This document shows, piece by piece, positions 1-8,519 of a stretch of 64,000 nucleotides of DNA (positions within the stretch are counted from its first letter, which is position 1; each line of letters starts with the position of its first letter). Origin of the DNA: JAXGPF01 sp964650945 (GTDB lineage Bacteria; Verrucomicrobiota; Kiritimatiellia; JAAZAB01); NCBI GenBank assembly GCA_964650945.1, contig CAZYXU010000004.1, positions 6,829 through 70,828 on the forward strand. Direction: 5' to 3'. The translations under genes and the position numbers were made by a program. The notes under the pieces were generated by a model. The model did no database searches. It was given only the letters and a program-made list of their open reading frames with translations, and had not been told where the DNA came from.

Positions 1-5
1 CGCGC

Positions 6-1130
6 ATGAAATCCATGACATCCCGTGAACGCATGATCTCGGTGATGCGGGGCGAGTTGCCCGACCGGGTCCCGTTTTTTCCGACGATTTTCACCGATTA
101 CGCCTGCACCGCCTGCGGCCATTCGTTTGAAGACGCCATCATCAACCCGGCGCTCGGCGCGCAATGCATGCTCGGCGCCGCGCGCCGGAACCGGACGGAC
201 GCCGTGCGGTTCCGGCTGGGCCCGGGAACCGCTTGGTATGCAGAAAAAGCCGTCGTGGCACGCGGCGGGCAATTGCTGCAAATTGACCGTAAAACCGGCG
301 CCACGGAAGGCCGGTTCGACGTCGAAGGCGGCGGCGCCTTCCATCCGACCGAACCGCCGGCGCCTTGCGACACGCTGGCGGCCGTCCAGGCCCTGCCCGT
401 GCCGTCGGCGGCGGAATACATACAACGCGGCTGCCTGCAAGACGCCCAACCATGCATCCAGGCAGCCAAGCGCGAAGGTTTGTTTGCCGTGGCAATGTGC
501 AGCGGGCAGACGATCAACTTCATGGTCGCTCAATTGGGCGACACCGCCACGGCATTGATGTGTTTGCTTGACAACCCGGCATTGGCCCGGGCTTTGATCG
601 CCAAAGCCGTGGCCATCACCCTGGAACAGGCCAAGGCCTTCATTCAAACCGGCGTGGATTGCGTCTATATCGGCGACTCCTACGCCTCCGCGAGCGTGAT
701 TTCGCCCGACATTTACGAGCAGTTCTGCGCGCCGGCCTACCGGGACATGGCGCGGGAAATTCACAACCAGGGCGTGTTTTGCTACAAGCATTGCTGCGGC
801 AATTACAACCCCCTGCTGGAGAGTCTGCCACAAATCGGGATTGACGCCATGGATGGCATCGATCCGACCAGCGGCATGTCGGTGCTTGAGACCAAGCGCC
901 GCATCGGCGCGAACCTGACGCTCATGGGCGGCATCAGTTGCCTGACATTGCTGAAGGGCACACCGGAGCAGGTGTATGCCGAGGCCCGGCAATGCGTCCT
1001 GGCCGGCAAACCGGGCGGGCGTTACGCGCTGGGCAGCGCCTGCGCCGTCCCGCGCCATACCCCGCCCGCGAATCTGGACGCCGCCCGGCAGGCAGCAATT
1101 GATCACGGGCAATACGCCAAAAACGCTTGA
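6..1130 (+). CDS. Uroporphyrinogen decarboxylase-family protein (methyltransferase-like)
   Basis: A 374-aa cytosolic protein of the URO-D / MtaA-CmuA superfamily. It opens with the family signature TSRERM..VMRGELPDRVP. A CYKHCCGN segment at residues 259-266 resembles the His/Cys zinc-site region of cobamide-dependent methyltransferases of this superfamily. The first Met at 6 and a Met at 15 are both possible starts. True HemE is unlikely: HemE normally carries a conserved N-terminal Arg-rich substrate loop that I do not see here, while the HxC(G) motif favours the methyltransferase branch. A GC-rich 6-bp hairpin follows the stop at 1133-1148 without a T tract. Substrate unknown; family assignment is fairly firm. 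Confidence 0.8.
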   Translation: MKSMTSRERMISVMRGELPDRVPFFPTIFTDYACTACGHSFEDAIINPALGAQCMLGAARRNRTDAVRFRLGPGTAWYAEKAVVARGGQLLQIDRKTGATEGRFDVEGGGAFHPTEPPAPCDTLAAVQALPVPSAAEYIQRGCLQDAQPCIQAAKREGLFAVAMCSGQTINFMVAQLGDTATALMCLLDNPALARALIAKAVAITLEQAKAFIQTGVDCVYIGDSYASASVISPDIYEQFCAPAYRDMAREIHNQGVFCYKHCCGNYNPLLESLPQIGIDAMDGIDPTSGMSVLETKRRIGANLTLMGGISCLTLLKGTPEQVYAEARQCVLAGKPGGRYALGSACAVPRHTPPANLDAARQAAIDHGQYAKNA

Positions 1131-1132
1131 AT

Positions 1133-1148
1133 CCGGCGGTCCCGCCGG
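1133..1148. other. GC-rich hairpin after the URO-D-like gene
   Basis: A perfect 6-bp stem (CCGGCG/CGCCGG) with a 4-nt loop starts 3 nt after the stop at 1130. There is no T tract on either strand, so it is at best a weak or factor-dependent termination or RNA-stability element. Confidence 0.3.
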
Positions 1149-1217
1149 GAGGCGGGCGGTGATCCAGCCCAAGGCGCGGGCCCGGCGGGCATTGCCTGGA
1201 AGTCCGGCCAGCGCGCT

Positions 1218-2132
1218 TTATTTGGCCGGATGGACGGTCATCCCCTTGTCGGGCTTGCCGGAAATGACTTCACAATAGCTGATCTTTTCCTTGACGGAAG
1301 CGACCTTGATCTGGCCGGCCTGCTTCAGTTCCGTGTCCAGCACCTCGCCGGTGTCATCATCAACCAGGGTCTCCACCGCGCCGACATCAAACACCTGGCC
1401 GACTTCCACCCCTTCGCGCGTGCCGCGGTTGATAACGACCTTGTCGCCGGCCTTGATGACCGAGCCTTCCCATGGAATACTTTCAAGCTGCTTTTCCAGA
1501 TATTCCACCGCCTGCACCACCGCATTCTCGCAGGCCTTGCCCACATTGTCCTTCTTGAAACCATCCGCATTGCCGCCAAAGGCCGATCCGCTATAGCCAA
1601 AATTCAATCCGCGCCGTCCGGCCTGGCCGACCACCTTGGTGGAGGACTTGACCTGGCCGGTGGTGGAATCAACAATGTAAATGGTGATGTTGACTTCGGC
1701 TTTGTCCTTGGCGCCGCCCAGGCTGAACCCCTTGAAACTGATCCCGCCCCCGCCGCCGGTGGTACTGTCCTGCACATGCGTCACCTCGCCCTTGACCAGC
1801 AACTGGGCGGGCGTCATCTGGCCGGTTTTGGGCGCCTTTTTGCCGCCAGCCACCCGGCCGGACGCCGCCAAATCCTGCTCCAACATGGCCTCGCCGCGCA
1901 TATCCTTCTCGCCCAGCACCACAAACTTGCCGGAGGCCTGCAAGGCATCCGTCAGAATCGAACCGAAGGCATCGCCAATCTCCCACTGCCCATGCCAGCC
2001 GGCCTGGTTTTCAAATTTGGCAACACTGATGGTGTAGCGCAGATTCCCGGCAGCGCTGAACGCCTGGGACGCAAACAACCCGCCCGCCGCCAGCAACGCC
2101 AACCGACCAGCCGTTACGATTTTAGCCTGCAT
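1218..2132 (-). CDS. CsgG/HfaB-family secretion or assembly protein
   Basis: A 304-aa exported protein. An N-terminal signal sequence (MQAKIVTAGRLALLAAGG..., likely cleaved after ...SQAFSA) lacks a lipobox Cys, unlike E. coli CsgG. The mature part opens with a CsgG-like strand (RYTISVAKFENQ), followed by the LTDAL...FVVLGEKD segment and a long central region with LLVKGEVTHV and VNITIYIVDSTTGQV strands. In the family these proteins form outer-membrane export pores for curli or holdfast components. I prefer the start at 2132 because GGGAGG lies 5 nt upstream; an in-frame ATG at 2144 exists but overlaps that ribosome binding site. No csgA/B/E/F neighbours are present, so the exported partner is unknown. 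Confidence 0.75.
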   Translation of the reverse strand: MQAKIVTAGRLALLAAGGLFASQAFSAAGNLRYTISVAKFENQAGWHGQWEIGDAFGSILTDALQASGKFVVLGEKDMRGEAMLEQDLAASGRVAGGKKAPKTGQMTPAQLLVKGEVTHVQDSTTGGGGGISFKGFSLGGAKDKAEVNITIYIVDSTTGQVKSSTKVVGQAGRRGLNFGYSGSAFGGNADGFKKDNVGKACENAVVQAVEYLEKQLESIPWEGSVIKAGDKVVINRGTREGVEVGQVFDVGAVETLVDDDTGEVLDTELKQAGQIKVASVKEKISYCEVISGKPDKGMTVHPAK

Positions 2133-2154
2133 AATGCCTCCCATACCATAAACA

Positions 2155-2160
2155 ATTATA
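2155..2160 (-). promoter_or_regulatory. Candidate -10 box for the CsgG-like gene
   Basis: A perfect TATAAT reads toward the CsgG-like gene, 23 nt before its start. It is embedded in a short AACAAGAAT/AACAAT tandem repeat (about 2158-2189). No good -35 lies at 16-18 nt, so the repeat tract itself may set promoter strength. Confidence 0.4.
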
Positions 2161-2370
2161 ACAAGAATAACAATAACAAGAATAACAAGGGCCGCAATTC
2201 GCGCCGGCCCACTGTATTGCTATATTTCTATATGGCAAAAATGCTTTTAAAAGTCAACACGCAAACATGGCCGGACGGAACGATTTTTTTGCCTTGACCG
2301 ATTTTGCTGGCGGTACGGCATCCAACCTGTTATGTTTCTTAAGTTTAATCACGGACGCGGACGGAATGTG

Positions 2371-5199
2371 ATGAAAACCCCATCTCAACGCCGGAGCTGT
2401 TTACAGGCAAGCTTGCTCTTGTGGACCTTCCTGCTGGCTTGTGCCGCCTACGCCAGCGCGACTGACCCGGAGCCGGCCGCGCCAAAATCCATTGTGGTCA
2501 TCAGCGACGACGCCCACCCGCCTTTTATTTTCCGGGATGCCAACGGTAATTTGCGCGGCATACTCCCCGACCAATGGGCGCTCTGGGAAAAAAAGACGGG
2601 CATAAAGGTTGAACTGCGCGGCATGGATTGGGCCGATGCCCAGCGCCATATGCAGGAAGGCCGCGCGGATGTCATCGAGGCGATCCTGCCTACTCCTGAG
2701 CGCTCCCATCTTTATCATTTCACGCAGCCGCATACCAAAATCATTGTGCCGGTTTATGCGCACAAGTCCCTCGGCGGAATCAGCGATCTGTCATCCCTCA
2801 AAGGTTTGCCCATCGGCGTCAAGGCCGGAGACGCCGCGATCGGTTACTTGACCAACCGTGGCGTTATCAACCTGAAGGAATATCCCAGTTACGAAGCCCT
2901 GATTCTGGCCGCGAAAAAACGCGAAGTCCAGGTCTATGCCATGAGCCAGCCGTCGTGCGTCTATTTCCTTTACAAGCACGGCATTGCCGGCGACTTCCAC
3001 CAATCTTTCATCCTTTATTCGGGAAATTTGCATCGGGCCGTCCATCAAAACCGGACTAACCTGCTGCGCCTGGTGGAAAACGGTTTTAACAAAATTTCCC
3101 GGAGCGAATACCAGGCGATCGAGCGTAAATGGCGGGGCGCTCCGCTCATGTTCATGGGTGTTTTCCGCAACTATTGGCGCTGGATTTTCGGCGCCCTCGC
3201 CGCCTTCCTGGTGCTGGCGATGGGCAACCTCTTTTTAGTCCGGCATGCCCGCGGCAAGGATGCCGCGCTGCTCGCCTCCCGCGAATATTTCGCCTTGGTC
3301 TTCGATTTGATCAATGACGCCCTCTTTATCCACGATACCGGCACCGGCGCCATCATCAACGTCAATCGCCGGATGTGCGAGATGTATGGGTACTCATCGC
3401 GCAGAGCGGTGCTGGCAGCGGGACTGGGTCCGTTATGTTCCGGCATATCGCCCTACACGCTGGCAGACGCCTTGAAATGGATGCGCAAGGCGGCCGCCGA
3501 TGGTCCCCAGGTCTTCGAATGGCACGCGCGGCATCATGACGGGCATCTTTTCTGGGTGGAAATCAACATGCGCCGGGTGCAAATCGGCGGCGACGACCGG
3601 CTGATCGTCTCCGTGCGCGATAATACCGAACGTAAAAACACCGCCCAGCAACTGAGCCTGGCCTTAAAGCGCTACCGCATGCTGGAGAAACAGAACCGCA
3701 TTGTCACATGGACGATCGACCTCAATGGAGTTTATACCAGTCTGGGGTCGGAAACCATGGATGTCGGACAGTTCCACCCGGAAGAATTGGTCGGCAAAAC
3801 ATATTTTTACGAAACACATCCGCCGGAAGGCCGGGAAGCATTCAAGGCCAGGGTGCTGGGGTATCTCGCGCGCGGCGAGCCATTCCGCAACCTGGTCCAC
3901 CCCTTGCTTGCCAAATCGGGCGAAATCGTCTGGCTTTCGTCCAACGGCATCCCGATGCACGACCAGCATGGCCACATCACCGGAGCCTGGGGCACCAGCA
4001 CCGACATCACCGACCTTAAGCGCGCGGAATCCGAGCATGCCACGCTGCAGGAGCGCCTGACGCACGCCCGGAAGCTGGAATCCATCGGACGTTTCGCCGG
4101 CACCGTCTCGCACGATTTCAACAACATGCTCCAGGGCATTCTCGGTTATACGGACTTGGCCCTTGAGCAGGTGCCCGCGGACCAGACCCTGCATTCCGAC
4201 CTGCTGGAAATCCAGAAAACCGCCCGGCGCGCGACCCAACTCTCCCGTCAGCTTCAAACCTTCGCGCGCAGCCAGGTGATTGAGCCTAAAATCCTGGCAC
4301 TGAACGAAGCCATCGAGAACATGACCGGCATGCTCCGCCGCCTGGTCGGCGAACATATCCAACTGGAATGGAAGCCCGGCGGACAAGCCGGCCATGTGCG
4401 GATCGACCCCAGCCAATTGGATCAGATCATGACCACCCTCTGCGCCAACGCCCGCGATGCCATTAAACAGACCGGCCGGATCGTCGTCGAGACGGACAAA
4501 TTTGACATTGCTCCCGCCGCGACCAGCCGGTTCGGCGGCATTGCCCCCGGCAACTACGCGCGGCTGACGGTGCGCGATGACGGCGGCGGGATGACGCCGG
4601 AGGTTCGCGATCAACTGTTCGAACCATTCTTCACCACCAAATCCCGCGGCCAGGGCAAGGGATTGGGGCTATTCATCGTCTACGGCATTGTCACCCAGAA
4701 CGGCGGGTTTATCCGTGTCGAGAGCGCACCCGGCCAGGGCGCGGTCTTTCAAATTTACCTGCCCCACTGCGCCGGCGAGAAAACCGCGCCCGAACCGCCC
4801 GCCGAGGTTGCCGCGCCGGTGCCGGCCGCCCATGGCACCATCCTGCTGGTTGACGACGAAGAAACCGTGCTTTGCACTACCCGCCGGATCCTGGAAAATA
4901 TCGGCTGCCAGGTTTTGGCGGCCAACTCCGCGAAAATTGCGCTCAATATTTTCAAGGAAAACAGCAGCCGGATTGACATCGTGATTGCCGACGTCGTCAT
5001 GCCGGAAATGAACGGGCCCGAACTGGTCCGGCAACTGCTGAAACAACGCCCTGACTTGAAATACTTGTACATTTCCGGCCATAGCGCCAGTTTTCTGGCC
5101 GAGCAGGGGGTTGATGGCAGCGAACAGAACTTCATCCAGAAGCCGTTTTCCCAAAGAACCCTTGCCGAGAAGGTGCAGAAATGCCTGGCGCGGAAATAA
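2371..5199 (+). CDS. Hybrid sensor histidine kinase with periplasmic solute-binding sensor, two PAS domains and receiver
   Basis: A 942-aa one-protein phosphorelay at the inner membrane. In order: a signal peptide (to about residue 30), a bacterial extracellular solute-binding (PBPb) module (about 40-255) that would bind a small ligand in the periplasm, one transmembrane helix (about 269-290), two PAS domains (about 300-420 and 432-550), a HisKA domain with phospho-accepting His581 in VSHDFNNMLQGI, an HATPase domain (RDDGGGM, FEPFFTTK, GQGKGLGLFIVYGI), and a C-terminal receiver with DDE near its start and phospho-acceptor Asp874 (ADVVMPEMNG). I chose the Met at 2371 because it starts the signal peptide; an upstream in-frame ATG at 2332 would add 13 residues. 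The gene converges on murD with only 7 nt between stops. No response regulator with an output domain is adjacent. Confidence 0.9.
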   Translation: MKTPSQRRSCLQASLLLWTFLLACAAYASATDPEPAAPKSIVVISDDAHPPFIFRDANGNLRGILPDQWALWEKKTGIKVELRGMDWADAQRHMQEGRADVIEAILPTPERSHLYHFTQPHTKIIVPVYAHKSLGGISDLSSLKGLPIGVKAGDAAIGYLTNRGVINLKEYPSYEALILAAKKREVQVYAMSQPSCVYFLYKHGIAGDFHQSFILYSGNLHRAVHQNRTNLLRLVENGFNKISRSEYQAIERKWRGAPLMFMGVFRNYWRWIFGALAAFLVLAMGNLFLVRHARGKDAALLASREYFALVFDLINDALFIHDTGTGAIINVNRRMCEMYGYSSRRAVLAAGLGPLCSGISPYTLADALKWMRKAAADGPQVFEWHARHHDGHLFWVEINMRRVQIGGDDRLIVSVRDNTERKNTAQQLSLALKRYRMLEKQNRIVTWTIDLNGVYTSLGSETMDVGQFHPEELVGKTYFYETHPPEGREAFKARVLGYLARGEPFRNLVHPLLAKSGEIVWLSSNGIPMHDQHGHITGAWGTSTDITDLKRAESEHATLQERLTHARKLESIGRFAGTVSHDFNNMLQGILGYTDLALEQVPADQTLHSDLLEIQKTARRATQLSRQLQTFARSQVIEPKILALNEAIENMTGMLRRLVGEHIQLEWKPGGQAGHVRIDPSQLDQIMTTLCANARDAIKQTGRIVVETDKFDIAPAATSRFGGIAPGNYARLTVRDDGGGMTPEVRDQLFEPFFTTKSRGQGKGLGLFIVYGIVTQNGGFIRVESAPGQGAVFQIYLPHCAGEKTAPEPPAEVAAPVPAAHGTILLVDDEETVLCTTRRILENIGCQVLAANSAKIALNIFKENSSRIDIVIADVVMPEMNGPELVRQLLKQRPDLKYLYISGHSASFLAEQGVDGSEQNFIQKPFSQRTLAEKVQKCLARK

Positions 5200-5206
5200 A
5201 CCCGCA

Positions 5207-6574
5207 TTAAAGGCCCCGTTCCGACAGTTTTGTGGCCCACTCCCGGAAGCGACGGCCACGCTCCTCAAAATTACGGAACTGGTCAAAACTGGCGCAGGCG
5301 GGCGAAAGCAGGATGGTATCGCCGCGGACAGCATCTTGCCATGCTGCCGCGCACGCCGCTGCCAGCGTGCCGCATTCCCGGCAGGGAACTGCATCGCGCC
5401 AGGCGTCCGCCATGCGCGGGGCATCCCTGCCGATCAGGTAGATGCCCGCCGCCTTTGCCCGCAGCAACGGCAGGGCCGGCGCAAACGACTCGCCCTTGCC
5501 CTGGCCGCCGGCAATCAGGCGCAAGGGCCCCGGCACCACCTGGAGCGCCGCGCATAACGCCGCCACGTTGGTAGCCTTGGAGTCGTCGATTAGCCGCACG
5601 CCACGCACGCAACCGGATGCTTCCAGGCGATGCGGCAGGCCGACAAATAATCGCGCGGCCTCCGCCAGCCGCGCCCACTCTACCCCGCAAGCCCGCATGG
5701 CCGCGGCGGCCGCCGCCACGCCGGCCCCCAGCACCGGGTTGTCAAAAACCGTTCCCTGCAACTTGACCGCCGGGATGCCGCCGGCCGTGACAACCCAACC
5801 ATCGCGGTATTGCAAATCCGCCGGGGGCGCGGCGCCAAAGGTGATCCAGTCCGCGCCGGAAGCCGGCGGCCCAAATTGCCGCAACAACGCCGGCTCCATG
5901 ATGCCGGTATTCCCCGCGCCCATGGCGGCAAACAGGCGGAATTTCAGATTGCGATAGTTTGCAAGGTCGCTATGCCGGTCCAGGTGGTTGGGATAAACAT
6001 TCAATAAGACGGCGACATCAGGCCGGATGCCCCCGGGAAATTCGAGTTGGAATGAACTGACCTCCAGCACCACCCAATCCCATTGCCGCCCATCCAGGAC
6101 GACCTGGCAGACGGGTAAACCGTAATTGCCGGCGATGCAGGCCCGGCGGCCGGCCCGGGTCATGGTTTCCGCGCACAGTTTTACCAGGGTGCTCTTGCCG
6201 TTGGAACCGGTGACCGCCAGGGTGCGCGCCTTGAGATGGCGCCAACCGAACGCCAGTTCCGAGATCACAGGAATCCCGCGGTCAGCCACCAGGCGCAACC
6301 AGGCGGAATTGGCCGCCAGGCCGGGGCTGGTGACACACAAATCAAAATCGCCCGGCGGCGGCGCCGCGGCTCCCAAAACCGCCACGCACCCCGCGGCGCG
6401 CAAGGCCTCCGCCCGTCCCCGCAACTCCGGCGTATCCGCGGCATCCGCCGCCGTCACCGCGGCATTTTGCGCCCGCAGCAGGCGCGCCGCGGCAACACCG
6501 CTGGCGCCCAGTCCCAAAACCAGCGCGCGGCTTGAGCGACACCCCGTTGCACCCATGCTCCCCCCTGACGCCAT
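5207..6574 (-). CDS. murD: UDP-N-acetylmuramoyl-L-alanine:D-glutamate ligase
   Basis: A 455-aa cytosolic Mur ligase that adds D-Glu to UDP-MurNAc-L-Ala. Visible features are an N-terminal Rossmann GLGASG motif, the ATP-binding loop TGSNGKST, the central ligase motif around YPNHLDRH (metal-site His), and the C-terminal domain with LIDDSKATN and GGQGKG. Length is normal. It is the last gene of the minus-strand dcw operon, 127 nt after a lipoprotein gene that separates it from mraY. I chose ATG at 6574, with GGTGAG upstream; a TTG at 6577 and an ATG at 6556 are alternatives. Confidence 0.95.
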   Translation of the reverse strand: MASGGSMGATGCRSSRALVLGLGASGVAAARLLRAQNAAVTAADAADTPELRGRAEALRAAGCVAVLGAAAPPPGDFDLCVTSPGLAANSAWLRLVADRGIPVISELAFGWRHLKARTLAVTGSNGKSTLVKLCAETMTRAGRRACIAGNYGLPVCQVVLDGRQWDWVVLEVSSFQLEFPGGIRPDVAVLLNVYPNHLDRHSDLANYRNLKFRLFAAMGAGNTGIMEPALLRQFGPPASGADWITFGAAPPADLQYRDGWVVTAGGIPAVKLQGTVFDNPVLGAGVAAAAAAMRACGVEWARLAEAARLFVGLPHRLEASGCVRGVRLIDDSKATNVAALCAALQVVPGPLRLIAGGQGKGESFAPALPLLRAKAAGIYLIGRDAPRMADAWRDAVPCRECGTLAAACAAAWQDAVRGDTILLSPACASFDQFRNFEERGRRFREWATKLSERGL

Positions 6575-6664
6575 CAATTCTCACCGGTCAGGACTGCCCG
6601 GATTGCAGCGCCGCCGCATTCATGGCCGCCACAATTTCAGCGGGCGAATCATCCGGCTGGCGGT

Positions 6665-6689
6665 GGGTGGGGCAAAAACCACCCCACCC
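6665..6689 (-). other. Strong hairpin between the lipoprotein gene and murD
   Basis: A perfect 8-bp inverted repeat GGGTGGGG/CCCCACCC with a 9-nt loop sits in the 127-nt gap just before murD. No T tract follows in the operon direction, so it is more likely a processing, attenuation or RNA-stability structure than a simple terminator. Confidence 0.4.
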
Positions 6690-6701
6690 CGGGCATCCTT
6701 T

Positions 6702-7196
6702 TCATTTTTCCCCTTGCGTGACCGGAGCGGACTGAATTTCAGCTTCCCCGTGATATTGCCTGCCATTGGAATCCACGCCATCATAAGTCCATTTGCATCT
6801 GGGAGCCACGGGCGAGGTCACGCCGTGCCAATTCGGATCGCAAACCGCGGTTTTGCGCGGCGGTATCCAACCATTGGTCACCGGGCATCCTTGCGCATAC
6901 CACTGGGCAAAGTCCGCGCCCGTCAACCGGCGCTTCAGGATGTTCACAGGCGTCCATTGGCCGTCCAGATAAAAACAACCCTCAAATCCGGTGATCTGGA
7001 TGGGGTAATCGGTGGCATTATGCACTTCCGTCCGGTAAAACCACATATAAGGAAAAGGCCGGCCTTCGGGAATGGCGGCGGCATGGATGTCGCTTGGATT
7101 AGGGGTGTGCGTGACAACCAGTCCGGCCGTCCGCCCACAGCCCGCGAGGCTGACAGTAAAAATCATCATGATCCCGACCAACCACGGTATTTGCAT
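6702..7196 (-). CDS. Putative lipoprotein inserted in the dcw operon
   Basis: A 164-aa protein with a textbook lipoprotein signal: hydrophobic core followed by the lipobox SLAGC with Cys20. No family recognised. The mature part contains aromatic and Cys-containing segments (FEGCFYLDGQW, YAQGCPVTNGW, AVCDPNW, PRCKW), giving four Cys that could form disulfides in the periplasm. The start has a strong ribosome binding site (AAAGGGAGGG, 5 nt before ATG). It lies between mraY and murD in the same orientation, so it is probably transcribed with the cell-wall genes. Confidence 0.7.
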   Translation of the reverse strand: MQIPWLVGIMMIFTVSLAGCGRTAGLVVTHTPNPSDIHAAAIPEGRPFPYMWFYRTEVHNATDYPIQITGFEGCFYLDGQWTPVNILKRRLTGADFAQWYAQGCPVTNGWIPPRKTAVCDPNWHGVTSPVAPRCKWTYDGVDSNGRQYHGEAEIQSAPVTQGEK

Positions 7197-7301
7197 ATTT
7201 ACCCTCCCTTTGAGTGCCTATCAACGCCGCCTTAAAATTTGCGACCGCCCAATTCAGCACGCCGATCATTGCCGGCGATCCGTTGACACCAGCGGCGCGC
7301 A

Positions 7302-8417
7302 TCACCGGATTTTGAGCATCAAAACCCCGCATAGCGCGCAAATAATCGATATGATCCAGAACCGGATGGTCACCTGCGTTTCGCTCCATGGATTGGTCTT
7401 TTTCAACTCAAAATGGTGATGCAACGGCGCGCAGGCGAAAATCCGCCGGCGCCGCCATTTAAACCAGCCCACCTGCATAATCACGCTCGCCGCCTCCAGG
7501 ACAAATACTCCGCCGATCACCAGTAACGCCAGTTCGTGTTTAAGCAATACCGCCGTGACGCCGATGGCCCCGCCCAGGGCCAGGCTGCCGGTGTCACCCA
7601 TGAAGACCTGCGCGGGATGGCAATTAAACCAGAGGAATCCCAGCGCGCCGCCCAGCAGGCAGCCGCAGAAAACGGCCAGCTCGCCGGCGCCCACGATGTA
7701 GGGCACCTGCAAATAACCGGCGAATTGGATGTGGCCCGCGACATACGCCAGCACCAGGTAGGCCAGCGCCACCGAGCCGGTGCAGCCAATGGCCAGCCCG
7801 TCCAGGCCGTCCGTGAGATTCACGGCATTGCTGGCGCCGATAATGACCAACAACGCAAAGACAAACGCCAGCGCCACTCCCATGTCGCTCAGCACCGGGG
7901 TTTTGATAAAGGGGATCATTAAATGGCGCGCATATTCGCGGGTCATTGGCAAAAGCAGGATGATGCCGAACACCAGCGCCACCCAAAAAACCTGTAACAA
8001 AAGCTTGCCCCGCGCCGACAAGCCGCCCGGCCGGCGGCGCACAACCTTGATATAATCATCGGCAAAGCCAATCGCGCCAAACGCCCACATGGTGCCCAGC
8101 GCCAGCCATATAAGCGGATTGCCCGGCACCGCCCAGAGCAGACAGGCGGCGCTGACGGCGGCAATGATCAGGATGCCGCCCATGGTGGGGGTGCGTTTTT
8201 TAGTTTCGCCATGCAGGTTGTCGAGTGCCGGGGCGTCATCGCGATAGCGCGTGGCATCGCCGCTGCAGAGTTTGCCCAGCCGGCGAATCAGCCATGGACC
8301 AACCAGCAGACTGATCAGGAAGGCCGTGCCGGCGCCCGCAAAGGCGCGCACGGTGATGTATTGAAAAACCCGCAAAACCGACCATTGTTCCGACAAATAA
8401 TGCAAATAATACAGCAT
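7302..8417 (-). CDS. mraY: Phospho-N-acetylmuramoyl-pentapeptide transferase
   Basis: A 371-aa polytopic inner-membrane enzyme that transfers phospho-MurNAc-pentapeptide to undecaprenyl phosphate, giving lipid I. Recognisable MraY motifs are KKRTPTMGG, FADDYIKV (the DD pair), NAVNLTDGLDGLAIG, FMGDTGSLALGG and the C-terminal APLHHHFELKK. Roughly ten hydrophobic helices are visible. I chose the Met at 8417 (MLYYLHYLSEQW) with GGGG upstream; an in-frame ATG at 8450 adds 11 unlikely residues. It follows murF by about 100 nt. Confidence 0.97.
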   Translation of the reverse strand: MLYYLHYLSEQWSVLRVFQYITVRAFAGAGTAFLISLLVGPWLIRRLGKLCSGDATRYRDDAPALDNLHGETKKRTPTMGGILIIAAVSAACLLWAVPGNPLIWLALGTMWAFGAIGFADDYIKVVRRRPGGLSARGKLLLQVFWVALVFGIILLLPMTREYARHLMIPFIKTPVLSDMGVALAFVFALLVIIGASNAVNLTDGLDGLAIGCTGSVALAYLVLAYVAGHIQFAGYLQVPYIVGAGELAVFCGCLLGGALGFLWFNCHPAQVFMGDTGSLALGGAIGVTAVLLKHELALLVIGGVFVLEAASVIMQVGWFKWRRRRIFACAPLHHHFELKKTNPWSETQVTIRFWIISIICALCGVLMLKIR

Positions 8418-8519
8418 CTTACCCCTGCCTTGCGTTGGCGAACGACACATGGCCGGAGGAAAGCCGCCCCCCTTCCGACTATGGCCGCAACCGGCGCCGC
8501 CTCAAATGTGTAAAACCGG

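Noticed and set aside
2157..2190. AACAAGAAT-type short repeats as a CRISPR-like or iteron array
   Set aside because: Units are under 10 bp with no spacers; simple sequence repeat in a promoter region is sufficient explanation.
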